Assembly (NCBI RefSeq): GCF_000430625.1
Contig: NZ_AUMJ01000062.1
Coordinates: 1-33,704 of the forward strand
Direction: 5' to 3'
Length of the DNA stretch: 33,704 nucleotides
From: Aneurinibacillus terranovensis DSM 18919
GTDB taxonomy: Bacteria > Bacillota > Bacilli > Aneurinibacillales > Aneurinibacillaceae
Shown here: positions 22,544 to 30,929 of the stretch, in pieces
Numbering within the stretch: the stretch's first letter is position 1
How the letters are laid out: each line of letters starts with the position of its first letter
Translations under genes and position numbers: made by a program
Notes under the pieces: generated by a model
What the model was told of the DNA's origin: nothing
The model's input: the letters and a program-made list of their open reading frames with translations, nothing else
The model's database searches: none

Positions 22544-23578
22544 ATGACTAGAACATTGAGTATGTCAGCTGCAATTAATGAAGCGATAAAGCTTGCAATG
22601 AGAAAAGATGAAAACGTCATTTTGATGGGGGAGGATGTAGCAGGTGGAGCAGAAGTTGATCACCTGCAGGATGAAGAGGCTTGGGGAGGCGTATTAGGTG
22701 TTACAAAAGGATTAGTTCAAGAATTTGGCCGCGATCGGATTTTAGATACACCCATTGCGGAAGCAGGTTATATGGGAGCAGCCATGGCAGCTGCTTCAAC
22801 AGGCTTGCGACCGATTGCTGAGTTAATGTTTAATGATTTTATCGGAAGCTGTTTGGACGAGGTGATGAATCAAGGGGCAAAGTTCCGTTATATGTTTGGA
22901 GGAAAAGCTCAGGTCCCTATTACCATTCGCACGATGCATGGAGCGGGTTTTCGAGCTGCCGCTCAGCATTCTCAAAGTTTATATGCTCTGTTTACAGCGA
23001 TTCCGGGACTAAAAGTGGTCGTTCCATCCACCCCTTTTGATGCAAAGGGTTTGCTGCTTGCGGCAATTGAAGATAATGATCCGGTCGTATTTTTTGAGGA
23101 TAAAACACTTTATAACATGACTGGAGAAGTGCCAGAAGGATATTATACGCTTCCAATCGGAAAAGCAGAAATTAAGAGGGAAGGTACAGATTTAACGATT
23201 GTAGCCATCGGCAAACAAGTTCATACGGCTTTGCAGGCGGCTGAACAGCTTGCAGCAAAAGGAATCCGGATTGAGGTCGTAGATCCGCGAAGCTTATCAC
23301 CACTTGATGAAGAAACGATCCTTTCCTCTGTTGCCAAAACCAATCGGCTCATCGTCATTGATGAGGCAAATCCAAGATGCAGCATTGCCACTGATATTTC
23401 AGCTCTAGTTGCAGACAAAGGTTTCGATTCGCTTGATGCGCCAATTAAACGGATTACAGCACCGCATACTCCTGTACCATTTTCACCAACGCTAGAAGAT
23501 ATCTATCTTCCTTCACCGGAAAAAGTAATCAAAGTAGTGTCAGAGTTATTAGGGGAATCCTTTCCTCTCGGCGTATAA
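22544..23578 (+). CDS. acoB: Acetoin dehydrogenase E1 beta subunit
   Basis: 344 residues. Transketolase-like pyrimidine-binding domain at the N-terminus (SMSAAINEAIKLAMRKDENV, then ILMGEDVAGG) and the C-terminal transketolase domain (EVVDPRSLSPLDEETI). It forms the alpha2-beta2 E1 with AcoA. ATG 22544 follows GGGAGGA; an upstream in-frame ATG at 22508 would overlap acoA and has no RBS. Located 22 nt after acoA. Confidence 0.95.
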   Translation: MTRTLSMSAAINEAIKLAMRKDENVILMGEDVAGGAEVDHLQDEEAWGGVLGVTKGLVQEFGRDRILDTPIAEAGYMGAAMAAASTGLRPIAELMFNDFIGSCLDEVMNQGAKFRYMFGGKAQVPITIRTMHGAGFRAAAQHSQSLYALFTAIPGLKVVVPSTPFDAKGLLLAAIEDNDPVVFFEDKTLYNMTGEVPEGYYTLPIGKAEIKREGTDLTIVAIGKQVHTALQAAEQLAAKGIRIEVVDPRSLSPLDEETILSSVAKTNRLIVIDEANPRCSIATDISALVADKGFDSLDAPIKRITAPHTPVPFSPTLEDIYLPSPEKVIKVVSELLGESFPLGV

Positions 23579-23608
23579 GAGAACAAAGATAGAAGGGAGA
23601 GAAAGCGG

Positions 23609-24847
23609 ATGGCTGTAGAAGTGGTCATGCCGAAACTAGGAATGGCGATGAAGGAAGGCACAGTGGCGTTCTGGAATAAGAAAGTTGGGGATTCGGTAGA
23701 AAAGGGAGAAACGATCGCGAGTGTCAATTCAGAGAAAATTGAAATTGACGTTGAATCTCCGGTAGAAGGAACCGTGGTAAAAATCACCGTACCAGAGGGA
23801 CAGGGTGTCCCTCCTGGTACAGTGATATGTTATATCGGGAACCCAGGTGAAGAAGTGATAACGAACGAGGTCAACGTACAAGAAAACAAGTCAAAAATTG
23901 AAATTAAAGAAGCTGTCAAGACACATGAGACCTCAACTCTGTCGACTAGCAATGACGATGTAAGAGTTAAAATTTCTCCTGTTGCCCGAAAAATGGCACA
24001 GACAGCTAACCTCAAGCTTGAGAATATTCAAGGAACAGGACCAGGCGGAAGAATTACAAAGGAAGATGTTGAGGAAGCAATTAGGAGATCCCGTTCATTG
24101 GAATCAACACCTGAGAAAAAAGCAGGCAATATTGTTTCTCCTGCGCAATTGGAAGAGAAAGGAAAGCAGGTCCCGGTAAGCGGTATGCGAAAAGTAATTG
24201 CAGCCCGGATGCAGGATAGCTTACGAAATAGCGCGCAATTAACAATCACAATGAAAGCAGATGTAACGGATTTAATAACACTACAAAAACAAGCAGCCTC
24301 AGTCATTCAAAGGCGTACCGAAGTTAAATTGACAGTGACAGATTTTGTTGCCCGTGCGGTGGTTCTTTCATTAAAAGAGCATCCGCAAATGAATAGTGCT
24401 TATATAGGAGATACTATCCATTTTTTTGAGCATATCCATCTAGGTATCGCTGTAGCTGTAGAGAAAGGATTAGTAGTTCCGGTAATCCGGCATGCTGAAA
24501 CCTGCACAGTACTAGAATTATCCAAAAATAGTAAAGAGCTTGCCGAACGAGCCAGAGAAGGACAACTTACAAGTGAAGAAATGCAAGGTTCGACTTTTAC
24601 CATTAGTAATCTTGGCAGCTATGGAGTGGAACACTTCACCCCAATCTTAAACCCTCCAGAAGCAGGAATTCTAGGGGTCGGTGCTGCCTTTGATAGTCCA
24701 CTATATATTCATGAAGAATTGAAGATAAGACGTATTCTGCCGCTTAGTTTAACTTTTGATCATCGTGTTCTTGATGGAGTCCCTGCTTCAGTCTTTTTGA
24801 AAACAATTAAACAATACTTAGAAGAGCCGTTGACCATGCTTTTATAG
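23609..24847 (+). CDS. acoC: Acetoin dehydrogenase E2 (dihydrolipoyl acetyltransferase)
   Basis: 412 residues. The lipoyl domain (1-77) has K43 in NSEKIEIDVES as the lipoylation site. A flexible linker leads to a peripheral subunit-binding domain (about 112-152; SPVARKMAQ and GTGPGGRITKEDV). The catalytic domain (about 180-412) ends with FDHRVLDGVPAS, holding the active-site His. It transfers the acetyl group to CoA. RBS GGGAGAG; 30 nt after acoB. Confidence 0.95.
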   Translation: MAVEVVMPKLGMAMKEGTVAFWNKKVGDSVEKGETIASVNSEKIEIDVESPVEGTVVKITVPEGQGVPPGTVICYIGNPGEEVITNEVNVQENKSKIEIKEAVKTHETSTLSTSNDDVRVKISPVARKMAQTANLKLENIQGTGPGGRITKEDVEEAIRRSRSLESTPEKKAGNIVSPAQLEEKGKQVPVSGMRKVIAARMQDSLRNSAQLTITMKADVTDLITLQKQAASVIQRRTEVKLTVTDFVARAVVLSLKEHPQMNSAYIGDTIHFFEHIHLGIAVAVEKGLVVPVIRHAETCTVLELSKNSKELAERAREGQLTSEEMQGSTFTISNLGSYGVEHFTPILNPPEAGILGVGAAFDSPLYIHEELKIRRILPLSLTFDHRVLDGVPASVFLKTIKQYLEEPLTMLL

Positions 24848-24862
24848 AAGGGAGGAAACCCT

Positions 24863-26242
24863 TTGCCATCCATAGCGATTATCGGAGGCGGTCCTGCTGG
24901 GTATGTAGCGGCTATTACCGCTGTCCGCCAAGGAAACAAAGTGACTCTTATTGATCAGGGACCATTAGGAGGAACGTGCTTAAATGAAGGCTGCATACCA
25001 ACTAAATCTTTATTGCAAAGTGCTGACATCTATGAACTCGTAAAAAATGCAACAGAGTTTGGTGTCAACTTGCAATCTGAAACCATCGGAATAAATTGGG
25101 ATGTGATACAACAGCGTAAAAACGGAATTGTCGCTACACTCGTTCAAGGTATTCAGTATTTAATGAGGAAAAATAAGATTCAAGTGATACGAGGGGAAGC
25201 TTCCTTTTTAACAAGTCATCGATTAAGTGTAAAGACCGACAACTCTCTGGAAGAGGTTGAAGCCAGTCAAATCATTATTGCTTCAGGGTCAGAACCCATT
25301 CCCCTTTCATTTTCACCTTTTGATGGAAAGTGGATTATCCATAGCGGCCAGGCGATGTCGCTTCCGTCCATTCCTTCTTCTCTTCTGATTATAGGTGGTG
25401 GAGTGATTGGATGCGAGTTTGCAAGCCTCTATAGCCGAATGGGAACGAACGTAACCATTGTCGAGATGGCGGAACAACTCCTGCCGGGGGAGGATAAGGA
25501 CATCGTTTCTGTGTTACATAAGGAATTGGAAAGTCACGGTGTCAACGTTCATACTTCCACTTCTGTAAGAGATTTGAATGCGGGAAAGAAGAAGGCATTG
25601 TTGGAAAACGACGAAGGTATTTATGAAATGGAAGCAGATTATGTACTCGTGTCCATTGGCAGAAAACCAAGAGTAGCCGATCTAGGTTTAGAGAATATTG
25701 GGATTGATTTTTCCAGACAAGGAATTAACGTAAATGAACGAATGCAAACGAGCATTCCTTCTATCTATGCGTGTGGTGATGTGATTGGAGGAATCCAGCT
25801 TGCTCATGTTGCTTTTCATGAGGGAACCGTTGCTGCGTTGAATGCATCTAACCATGATGTAAAAGTAGATTACCGGGCTGTTCCTCGATGCATTTATACC
25901 TCTCCTGAGATAGCCAGCGTAGGCATGACTGAAACACAGGCAAGACAACAGTACGGTGATATTAAAATAGGTGAGTTTCCGTTTTCAGCAAATGGAAAAG
26001 CTTTAATTTCCAACGAACGGATTGGAAAAGTAAAAGTAATCGTAGAACCTCAATATAATGAAATCCTTGGTTTTTCGATCATAGGTCCCCATGCTACGGA
26101 ATTAATTGGCCAGGGGGCCGTCATGATGCACGCGGAGATGACAACAGATTTTACCGAAGGGATGATAACAGCACATCCAACATTATCCGAGTCCATTCAT
26201 GAAGCATTACTAAGTGCCGCAGGGCAAGCAGTACATGTTTGA
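24863..26242 (+). CDS. acoL: Acetoin dehydrogenase E3 (dihydrolipoamide dehydrogenase)
   Basis: 459 residues, starting with TTG after GGGAGG. FAD-binding IIGGGPAGYVAA at the N-terminus, redox disulfide C39/C44 in GGTCLNEGCIPTK, NAD-binding IIGGGVIGCEFA, second FAD motif ACGDVIGG, and C-terminal ITAHPTLSE with the catalytic His. It reoxidises the lipoyl group of AcoC with NAD. 15 nt after acoC. Confidence 0.95.
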   Translation: MPSIAIIGGGPAGYVAAITAVRQGNKVTLIDQGPLGGTCLNEGCIPTKSLLQSADIYELVKNATEFGVNLQSETIGINWDVIQQRKNGIVATLVQGIQYLMRKNKIQVIRGEASFLTSHRLSVKTDNSLEEVEASQIIIASGSEPIPLSFSPFDGKWIIHSGQAMSLPSIPSSLLIIGGGVIGCEFASLYSRMGTNVTIVEMAEQLLPGEDKDIVSVLHKELESHGVNVHTSTSVRDLNAGKKKALLENDEGIYEMEADYVLVSIGRKPRVADLGLENIGIDFSRQGINVNERMQTSIPSIYACGDVIGGIQLAHVAFHEGTVAALNASNHDVKVDYRAVPRCIYTSPEIASVGMTETQARQQYGDIKIGEFPFSANGKALISNERIGKVKVIVEPQYNEILGFSIIGPHATELIGQGAVMMHAEMTTDFTEGMITAHPTLSESIHEALLSAAGQAVHV

Positions 26243-26263
26243 AAACAAGAAAGGAGAGAAAGA

Positions 26264-27322
26264 ATGAAAGCTGCATTTTGGTATGGGTTAAGAGATATCC
26301 GTGTAGAAGATATAGCGGAACCTTCAGTCGGAAAGAACGACGTTAAAATTAAAGTTTCCTATTGTGGAATTTGCGGTTCTGATCTCCATGAATATTTGGC
26401 GGGTCCTATCTTTGTTCCTGTTGAGGAACCACATCCAATCTCCAAAGATAAAGCTCCCATCATAATGGGGCATGAGTTTTCCGGTGAGGTAGTAGAAGTA
26501 GGTGAATCTGTCACAAGCGTCAAAGTAGGGGAAAGAGTTTGTGTAGAGCCTATTTTAAGCTGCGGTAAATGTGCATCCTGCCTTAAAGGGCATTATAATG
26601 TTTGTGAACAGTTGGGATTTGTTGGGCTATCCGGTGGTTTTGGTGGATTTGCAGAATACAGTGTGGTGCCGGCCAGTATGGTCCATAAAATTCCGGACCA
26701 TATGACCTGGGAACAAGCCGCTTTGGTGGAACCTACTGCCGTCGCGGTTCATGCCGTTCGTCAGAGTGGATTGAAAATTGGAGATTCAGTGGCTGTGTTT
26801 GGTACGGGTCCGATTGGGCTATTGGTCATTCAAGCAGCTAAGGCGGCGGGAGCCAGCCAAATTATTGCTGTTGAAGTATCCCCGGAACGAAGGAAGATTG
26901 CGAAGAAAATCGGAGCTCATATGGTTGTCAACCCATTAGAAGTGGATGTTGTTCAAATCATTAAAGAGCATACAAATGGTCTGGGTGTGGATGTAGCCTT
27001 TGAAGTGGCGGGAATTGAATCTACTATTAATGCGGCTATCGAATCAACACGTTCAGAAGGCAATGTAGTTAATATTAGTATATGGGAACGGCCAGCCGCG
27101 ATCCCGATGAACAATTTTATTTTAACCGAACGAAAGATGACTAGTATCATTGCTTATCGAAACATTTTTCCTCAAGTTATTCAACTTATTGCCAACGGTC
27201 AAATTCAGGCATCAGAATTAGTTACCAAAAAAATCAACCTGCAACATATTGTTTCTCAAGGTTTCGAAGCATTAACTCAAAGCAAGAACCAAATTAAAAT
27301 ACTGGTAAATCCATCCTCATAA
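26264..27322 (+). CDS. bdhA: (R,R)-butanediol dehydrogenase, zinc alcohol dehydrogenase family
   Basis: 352 residues, medium-chain zinc dehydrogenase. Catalytic zinc ligands C37 (GICGSDLHEY) and H70/E71 (GHEF), structural zinc cysteines C100, C103, C106 and C114, and a Rossmann motif GTGPIGLL. The HEYLAGPIFVPVEEPHPIS segment is typical of butanediol dehydrogenases, which interconvert 2,3-butanediol and acetoin. Its place 21 nt after acoL lets butanediol feed the acetoin pathway. RBS AAAGGAG. The symbol is given by family and context. Confidence 0.9.
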   Translation: MKAAFWYGLRDIRVEDIAEPSVGKNDVKIKVSYCGICGSDLHEYLAGPIFVPVEEPHPISKDKAPIIMGHEFSGEVVEVGESVTSVKVGERVCVEPILSCGKCASCLKGHYNVCEQLGFVGLSGGFGGFAEYSVVPASMVHKIPDHMTWEQAALVEPTAVAVHAVRQSGLKIGDSVAVFGTGPIGLLVIQAAKAAGASQIIAVEVSPERRKIAKKIGAHMVVNPLEVDVVQIIKEHTNGLGVDVAFEVAGIESTINAAIESTRSEGNVVNISIWERPAAIPMNNFILTERKMTSIIAYRNIFPQVIQLIANGQIQASELVTKKINLQHIVSQGFEALTQSKNQIKILVNPSS

Positions 27323-27357
27323 AAACTACTATTCATCTTAAAATTAGGGAATTCGAT

Positions 27358-27393
27358 AAAGCTTTGCGTAAAATTTACGCGAAGCTATTTTTT
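27358..27393 (+). terminator. Terminator of the aco-bdhA operon
   Basis: AGCTTTGCGTAAA (27360-27372) pairs with TTTACGCGAAGCT (27374-27386, one G-T pair) and is followed by a seven-T tract. It separates the operon from acoR. Confidence 0.85.
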
Positions 27394-27422
27394 TAATTTT
27401 AACAGAAATAAGAAAAACTATA

Positions 27423-27452
27423 TTGAAAGCGAATACAAAAGTTTACTATAAT
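27423..27452 (+). promoter_or_regulatory. Sigma-A promoter of acoR overlapped by a cre site
   Basis: TTGAAA (27423-27428) and TATAAT (27447-27452) are 18 nt apart. TTGAAAGCGAATACA (27423-27437) fits the full cre consensus WTGNAANCGNWNNCW and covers the -35. CcpA bound there would block RNA polymerase, so acoR and through it the aco operon would be repressed by glucose. This agrees with what is known for Bacillus subtilis. Confidence 0.8.
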
Positions 27453-27586
27453 AATGAAATGAACCCCCAATTAAAGACCCGTTTTAAGAACCGTCCAGCA
27501 TCACTCTCACTAGCGTATAATCAACAAGTAGTATTTCTCAAATCAATGTGGATAGTGTTTAAGCCTAATGATTAGAGGAGGATTCC

Positions 27587-29470
27587 ATGTCCACAACTAT
27601 TTGTTATTTAAATACCTGGAAGCGATTTGTAAACGAAGGAGTTCTTGATTCGGCCCGTTTAAACAAACGAATTATGGAATCATGGTATCGCTGCAAAAAA
27701 GAACAGGTAAATCCCTATTTAAACAAAGGTCAGCTTGTATTATCGGGCGACTTATTAAACATTCAGAGAGAAAAGAATGCACAGCTTATGGATGTAGCAA
27801 CGCCCCATTTAGCTCGAATGAACCCGGCAATTAGAGAAGCAGGAATGATGGCCCTCTTAGTCGATGCAGATGGATATGTATTGTCCTTGTCAGGAAATGA
27901 CCAAACACTTCATGAAGCATGCAAAATAAATTTTGTTGAGGGTGTACGTTGGACTGAGACTGAGGTCGGTACAAACGCGATTGGAACGGCTTTACAGACT
28001 GGAGAAGGTATTATGATTAACGGTACTGAACATTATTCCATTGCTTCTCATAATTGGAGTTGTGCAGCCATGCCCATTTTTAATGAAGATGGACAAATCC
28101 TCGGGGTAATTGATGTTTCGTGCCCAGTGGATCGTTCACATCCCTTTATGCTTGGGATGGTTGCCTCTATTTCTTATACGATCGAGCGTGAACTAAGTAA
28201 GCGCTCCTCTAAAAAGGAACTGGCGCTCATTCAACAATCCATTGAATTAGCAGAAACCTATCACAATCAATCCTTTGTCGTTTGTAACCAAAAAGAAGTT
28301 GTTATTTCCGCAAGCAAACCAATTCGTAGTAAAGTTCCCCAATCGATTGGTATGAGCCTCAATGAGCTTTTACTAAACGGCTATCAAATTGAAGCAGAAA
28401 CCCTTTTACCTTTCAATGAAGATAACACCGTGATGGGAAAATGTTTATTTTTGTCAGAAAAAACACAGGTTAACCCAAATAGATTTTTTACAGCTTCATC
28501 ATCTAAACCATTTTATTTTAATGGAGAAGTAGGGGTGAGTAAGTCTTTTCAGGATACTTTAAAAAGAATAAAGCTGGTTGCACCTACAGATTCAAGTGTT
28601 TGTATAACAGGTGAAACAGGTTCAGGGAAAGAACTGGTTGCCCGGGCCATTCATGAAAATAGCCCTCGCAAAAACGGACCGTTTATCGCTCTTAATTGCG
28701 GATCATTACCGAAAGATTTAATGGAGAGTGAATTGTTTGGTTATGTTGAAGGGGCTTTTACCGGGGCAAAACGACAGGGATATAAGGGGAAATTTGAACA
28801 AGCTAACCACGGAACGATTTTTCTTGATGAAATTGGTGAAATGCCATCGTCCATGCAGGTAGCACTTTTACGTGTGCTACAGGAACGGAAGGTTGTCCCG
28901 ATTGGGGGTACAAAAGAAATCCCCTTAGATATACGTATTATTACGGCGACTCACCGAAATCTTGCCGATCTAGTATATGAAGGGATCTTTCGGAAGGACT
29001 TATTTTATCGTCTTAATGTGTACCCGATATCAGTACCTCCTCTGCGTGAAAGAAAGGAGGATCTTCCGTATCTTGTTCGTTATTTTTGTCAAAAAAATAA
29101 CTGGAACATTCCTTTTGCTGACGAACTATTGAATCGATTGAAAAATTATTATTGGCCCGGAAATATAAGAGAATTAGTAAATACTATGGAACGAATGTAT
29201 ATTTTGCTGTCGGACGAACAAGTAGACATAGACGAATTATTAAATTTACTATTTCCATCTGAAACCATTCAGAATTCAGGCCGCCAATCCATAGGACAAT
29301 TTAACGAGGTAGACGATACAGCCCCCGAACTTAACATACGAGAAAAAATTCAAAGGGATCTAATGTTAGAGGCGTTACAAAAGACAAAAGGAAATGTTAC
29401 GGCTGCAGCAAAATTTTTAAATATACCAAGGAGTACTTTTTACAAACGGCTTCAGAAATTCGGGTTATAA
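27587..29470 (+). CDS. acoR: AcoR, sigma-54-dependent activator of acetoin catabolism
   Basis: 627 residues. The N-terminal sensory region (about 60-205) is GAF-like (VGTNAIGTAL, CAAMPIF). The AAA+ domain (about 312-545) has Walker A GETGSGKE (342-349), the sigma-54 contact loop GAFTGA (389-394) and Walker B IFLDEIGEM. A Fis-type helix-turn-helix (about 590-625; KGNVTAAAKFLNIPRSTFYK) ends the protein. It senses acetoin and opens the sigma-54 promoter at 21472. RBS GAGGAGG; own promoter with cre site. Complete. Confidence 0.95.
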   Translation: MSTTICYLNTWKRFVNEGVLDSARLNKRIMESWYRCKKEQVNPYLNKGQLVLSGDLLNIQREKNAQLMDVATPHLARMNPAIREAGMMALLVDADGYVLSLSGNDQTLHEACKINFVEGVRWTETEVGTNAIGTALQTGEGIMINGTEHYSIASHNWSCAAMPIFNEDGQILGVIDVSCPVDRSHPFMLGMVASISYTIERELSKRSSKKELALIQQSIELAETYHNQSFVVCNQKEVVISASKPIRSKVPQSIGMSLNELLLNGYQIEAETLLPFNEDNTVMGKCLFLSEKTQVNPNRFFTASSSKPFYFNGEVGVSKSFQDTLKRIKLVAPTDSSVCITGETGSGKELVARAIHENSPRKNGPFIALNCGSLPKDLMESELFGYVEGAFTGAKRQGYKGKFEQANHGTIFLDEIGEMPSSMQVALLRVLQERKVVPIGGTKEIPLDIRIITATHRNLADLVYEGIFRKDLFYRLNVYPISVPPLRERKEDLPYLVRYFCQKNNWNIPFADELLNRLKNYYWPGNIRELVNTMERMYILLSDEQVDIDELLNLLFPSETIQNSGRQSIGQFNEVDDTAPELNIREKIQRDLMLEALQKTKGNVTAAAKFLNIPRSTFYKRLQKFGL

Positions 29471-29521
29471 TATCGATTTGGATGGCTTCAAAACAGTGAG
29501 TTTATATACATCTTTTTTATA

Positions 29522-29558
29522 CGAAGGACGCTCCTGGAATAATGGGAACGTTCTTTTT
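29522..29558 (+). terminator. Terminator of acoR
   Basis: AAGGACG (29524-29530) pairs with CGTTCTT (29549-29555, one G-T pair), plus a few inner pairs, and continues into T residues. Confidence 0.65.
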
Positions 29559-29689
29559 ATTAAAAGTTATTACATTAGTGCAAATACAAAACATAACAAA
29601 CAACTTGCTCATGATTGTGGTGCACATAATCATAAAATGACTTCTTCTGATTCTATTGTTACAAAAGATATCCTCTGTGAGGAAAGAAA

Positions 29690-29878
29690 TACATATACAG
29701 AAAATCAAGAAACAAGGGTGCATAAGACCTCTTCTCCAGAAAAGAAAATTGCGTTGTTTTGCAGCATTTTTCAAGGTCGAACGGACGAACGTCTAAAGGC
29801 TACGCTGCGATGGGCTATAGAGTAGAAGGTGAAGACGAAAAAGAAGAAAAATATGCACAAGTAAAAATGAACTTATAG
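29690..29878 (+). pseudogene. Coding scraps, one resembling a TOTE-type primase segment
   Basis: HKTSSPEKKIALFCSIFQGR (ending near 29780) recalls the SSPEEKIALFRSLFxGREDV motif found before primase-like domains of TOTE conflict systems, as remembered. Another frame then reads GYAAMGYRVEGEDEKEEKYA and stops near 29878. Neither has a start with RBS. The assignment is weak. Confidence 0.3.
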
Positions 29879-29896
29879 ATTTATAGGAAACATTGT

Positions 29897-30046
29897 TCAA
29901 TTAAAGTTTGTGTTTTCTCCAATAGATTCCTCTAGCCATTCATCGACAGTTTCTTTTTCCTCAGCATTAAGGGGAACTTTTAATGAAAGCAGCTGAAACA
30001 AACCTACAATCAATTTGTCTGGAATGTCCGGGTAAAAATGAATCCG
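29897..30046 (-). pseudogene. C-terminal scrap, possibly of an Rpn-type nuclease
   Basis: The minus strand reads RIHFYPDIPDKLIVGLFQLL, then SLKVPLNAEEKETVDEWLEE and a TGA at 29897-29899. Composition and pattern are protein-like and vaguely like the tails of Rpn/PD-(D/E)XK transposase-like nucleases. The 5' part is missing. Confidence 0.3.
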
Positions 30047-30056
30047 CAATAAGGAC

Positions 30057-30091
30057 AAGCCAGCGAACGTAAAACTTCGTTGGCTTTTTTG
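30057..30091 (+). terminator. Rho-independent terminator
   Basis: GCCAGCGAA (30059-30067) pairs with TTCGTTGGC (30076-30084, one G-T pair) followed by six T. No intact gene lies directly upstream on this strand; it belongs to the decayed region. Confidence 0.7.
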
Positions 30092-30162
30092 TTTGTATGT
30101 TTCCGGATATAATGAACTATAACAAAAAAAGATCGCTTATTGATAACGAATGGAGGATTATA

Positions 30163-30359
30163 ATGAATGCGGCATTATTAAAGAAGATTGATAAAAAGAA
30201 AAAGGAACTCGATCAGAAAAGACCGTTTTCAACTCATATGGTAAAAACGTTGCGTGAACATCTAATTGTAGAGTGGACATATCACTCCAATGCGATCGAG
30301 GAAAATACTCTTACACTTTCTGAAACAAAAGTTGTACTGGAAGGGATTACGGTCGGGGG
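30163..30359 (+). pseudogene. Fic-family gene, 5' fragment cut by IS21-like element
   Basis: About 66 residues from ATG 30163 (RBS GGAGG at 30152) match the N-terminus of Fic-domain proteins: REHLIVEWTYHSNAIEENTL, then TLSETKVVLEGITVGG. SNAIEEN resembles the inhibitory helix motif S/TxxxE(G/N). The HPFxxGNGR catalytic core is missing. After GITVGG the sequence switches to IS DNA at about 30360. Full-length relatives transfer AMP or similar groups to target proteins; this fragment cannot. Confidence 0.8.
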
Positions 30360-30824
30360 TGTCAACGGCCACCGGAAAATCATCACTTACGGCCAAGAAA
30401 AATCTCCTCAGTTTGCTTCCCTTTTACCTTTTAGACGATAACTATCGCCGTTAAATACAAGGCGGTGACTATGATGAAGAAGTCGATCTAGAGTTGCCAC
30501 TGCAATCGCTTCCGATGAAAAGGCCGTTGGCCATTCTCGAAAGGACAAGTTGCTTGTTACAATCATTGATTTCTGTTCATATAGATGGGAAACAACCTGG
30601 AAAAAGTGGTTAGAGGCCGTTTCATCCATAGGAAGATAGCCAAATTCATCAATAATCAACAGATCGTTCCGCAGATAACTTTGAATTCTCTTGGCCACCG
30701 TACCATCTGCCAGGGAGGCATACAGCTCCTCTACGAGTTGCTGTGCCGTTCTAAACAAGACAGCGTAACCGCCGGTTACGGCCTCACGACCTAATGCAAT
30801 GGCGAGATGTGTCTTTCCTTTATA
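30360..30824 (-). mobile_element. IS21-family element, one end with truncated istB
   Basis: Left boundary placed at 30360, where TGTCAACGGCCACCGG, an IS21-like TG-starting terminus, follows the broken fic frame. It carries the 3' end of istB and is interrupted at about 30819-30830 by the recombinase trio element. istA and the other end are not in the window. Confidence 0.65.
30408..30824 (-). pseudogene. istB: IstB transposition helper ATPase, 5'-truncated
   Basis: About 139 residues: GKTHLAIALGREAVTGGYAV, LLIIDEFGYLPMD (Walker B) and DRLLHHSHRLVFNGDSYRLK, clear IstB motifs. IstB is about 250 residues and helps the IS21 transposase IstA choose targets. The reading frame begins inside the Walker A motif: its GxxGxG part is replaced by foreign DNA directly before GKTH (30813-30818). 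Confidence 0.85.
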
Positions 30825-30830
30825 GAAAAA

Positions 30831-30926
30831 TTTCCATAATGGGAATTATCGAAAGAATTTAGTTATGGAAAGATTTTCGGTAGCGCCTTAGAATCATCGT
30901 TAGGCATTTCCGAAATCTTTCCATAA
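30831..30926. repeat. Terminal inverted repeats of the RIT element
   Basis: TTATGGAAAGATTTTCGG (30863-30880) is inverted at CCGAAATCTTTCCATAA (30910-30926), with one extra T. A third, outer copy of the core, TTTCCATAAT, lies at 30831-30840. Such repeated sites are expected where tyrosine recombinases act. Confidence 0.65.
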
Positions 30927-30929
30927 TAA

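Noticed and set aside
29478-29825. 115-residue open frame after acoR
   Set aside because: It begins with TTG without RBS and runs through the acoR terminator hairpin. Only its last part looks protein-like, so it is listed as a scrap.
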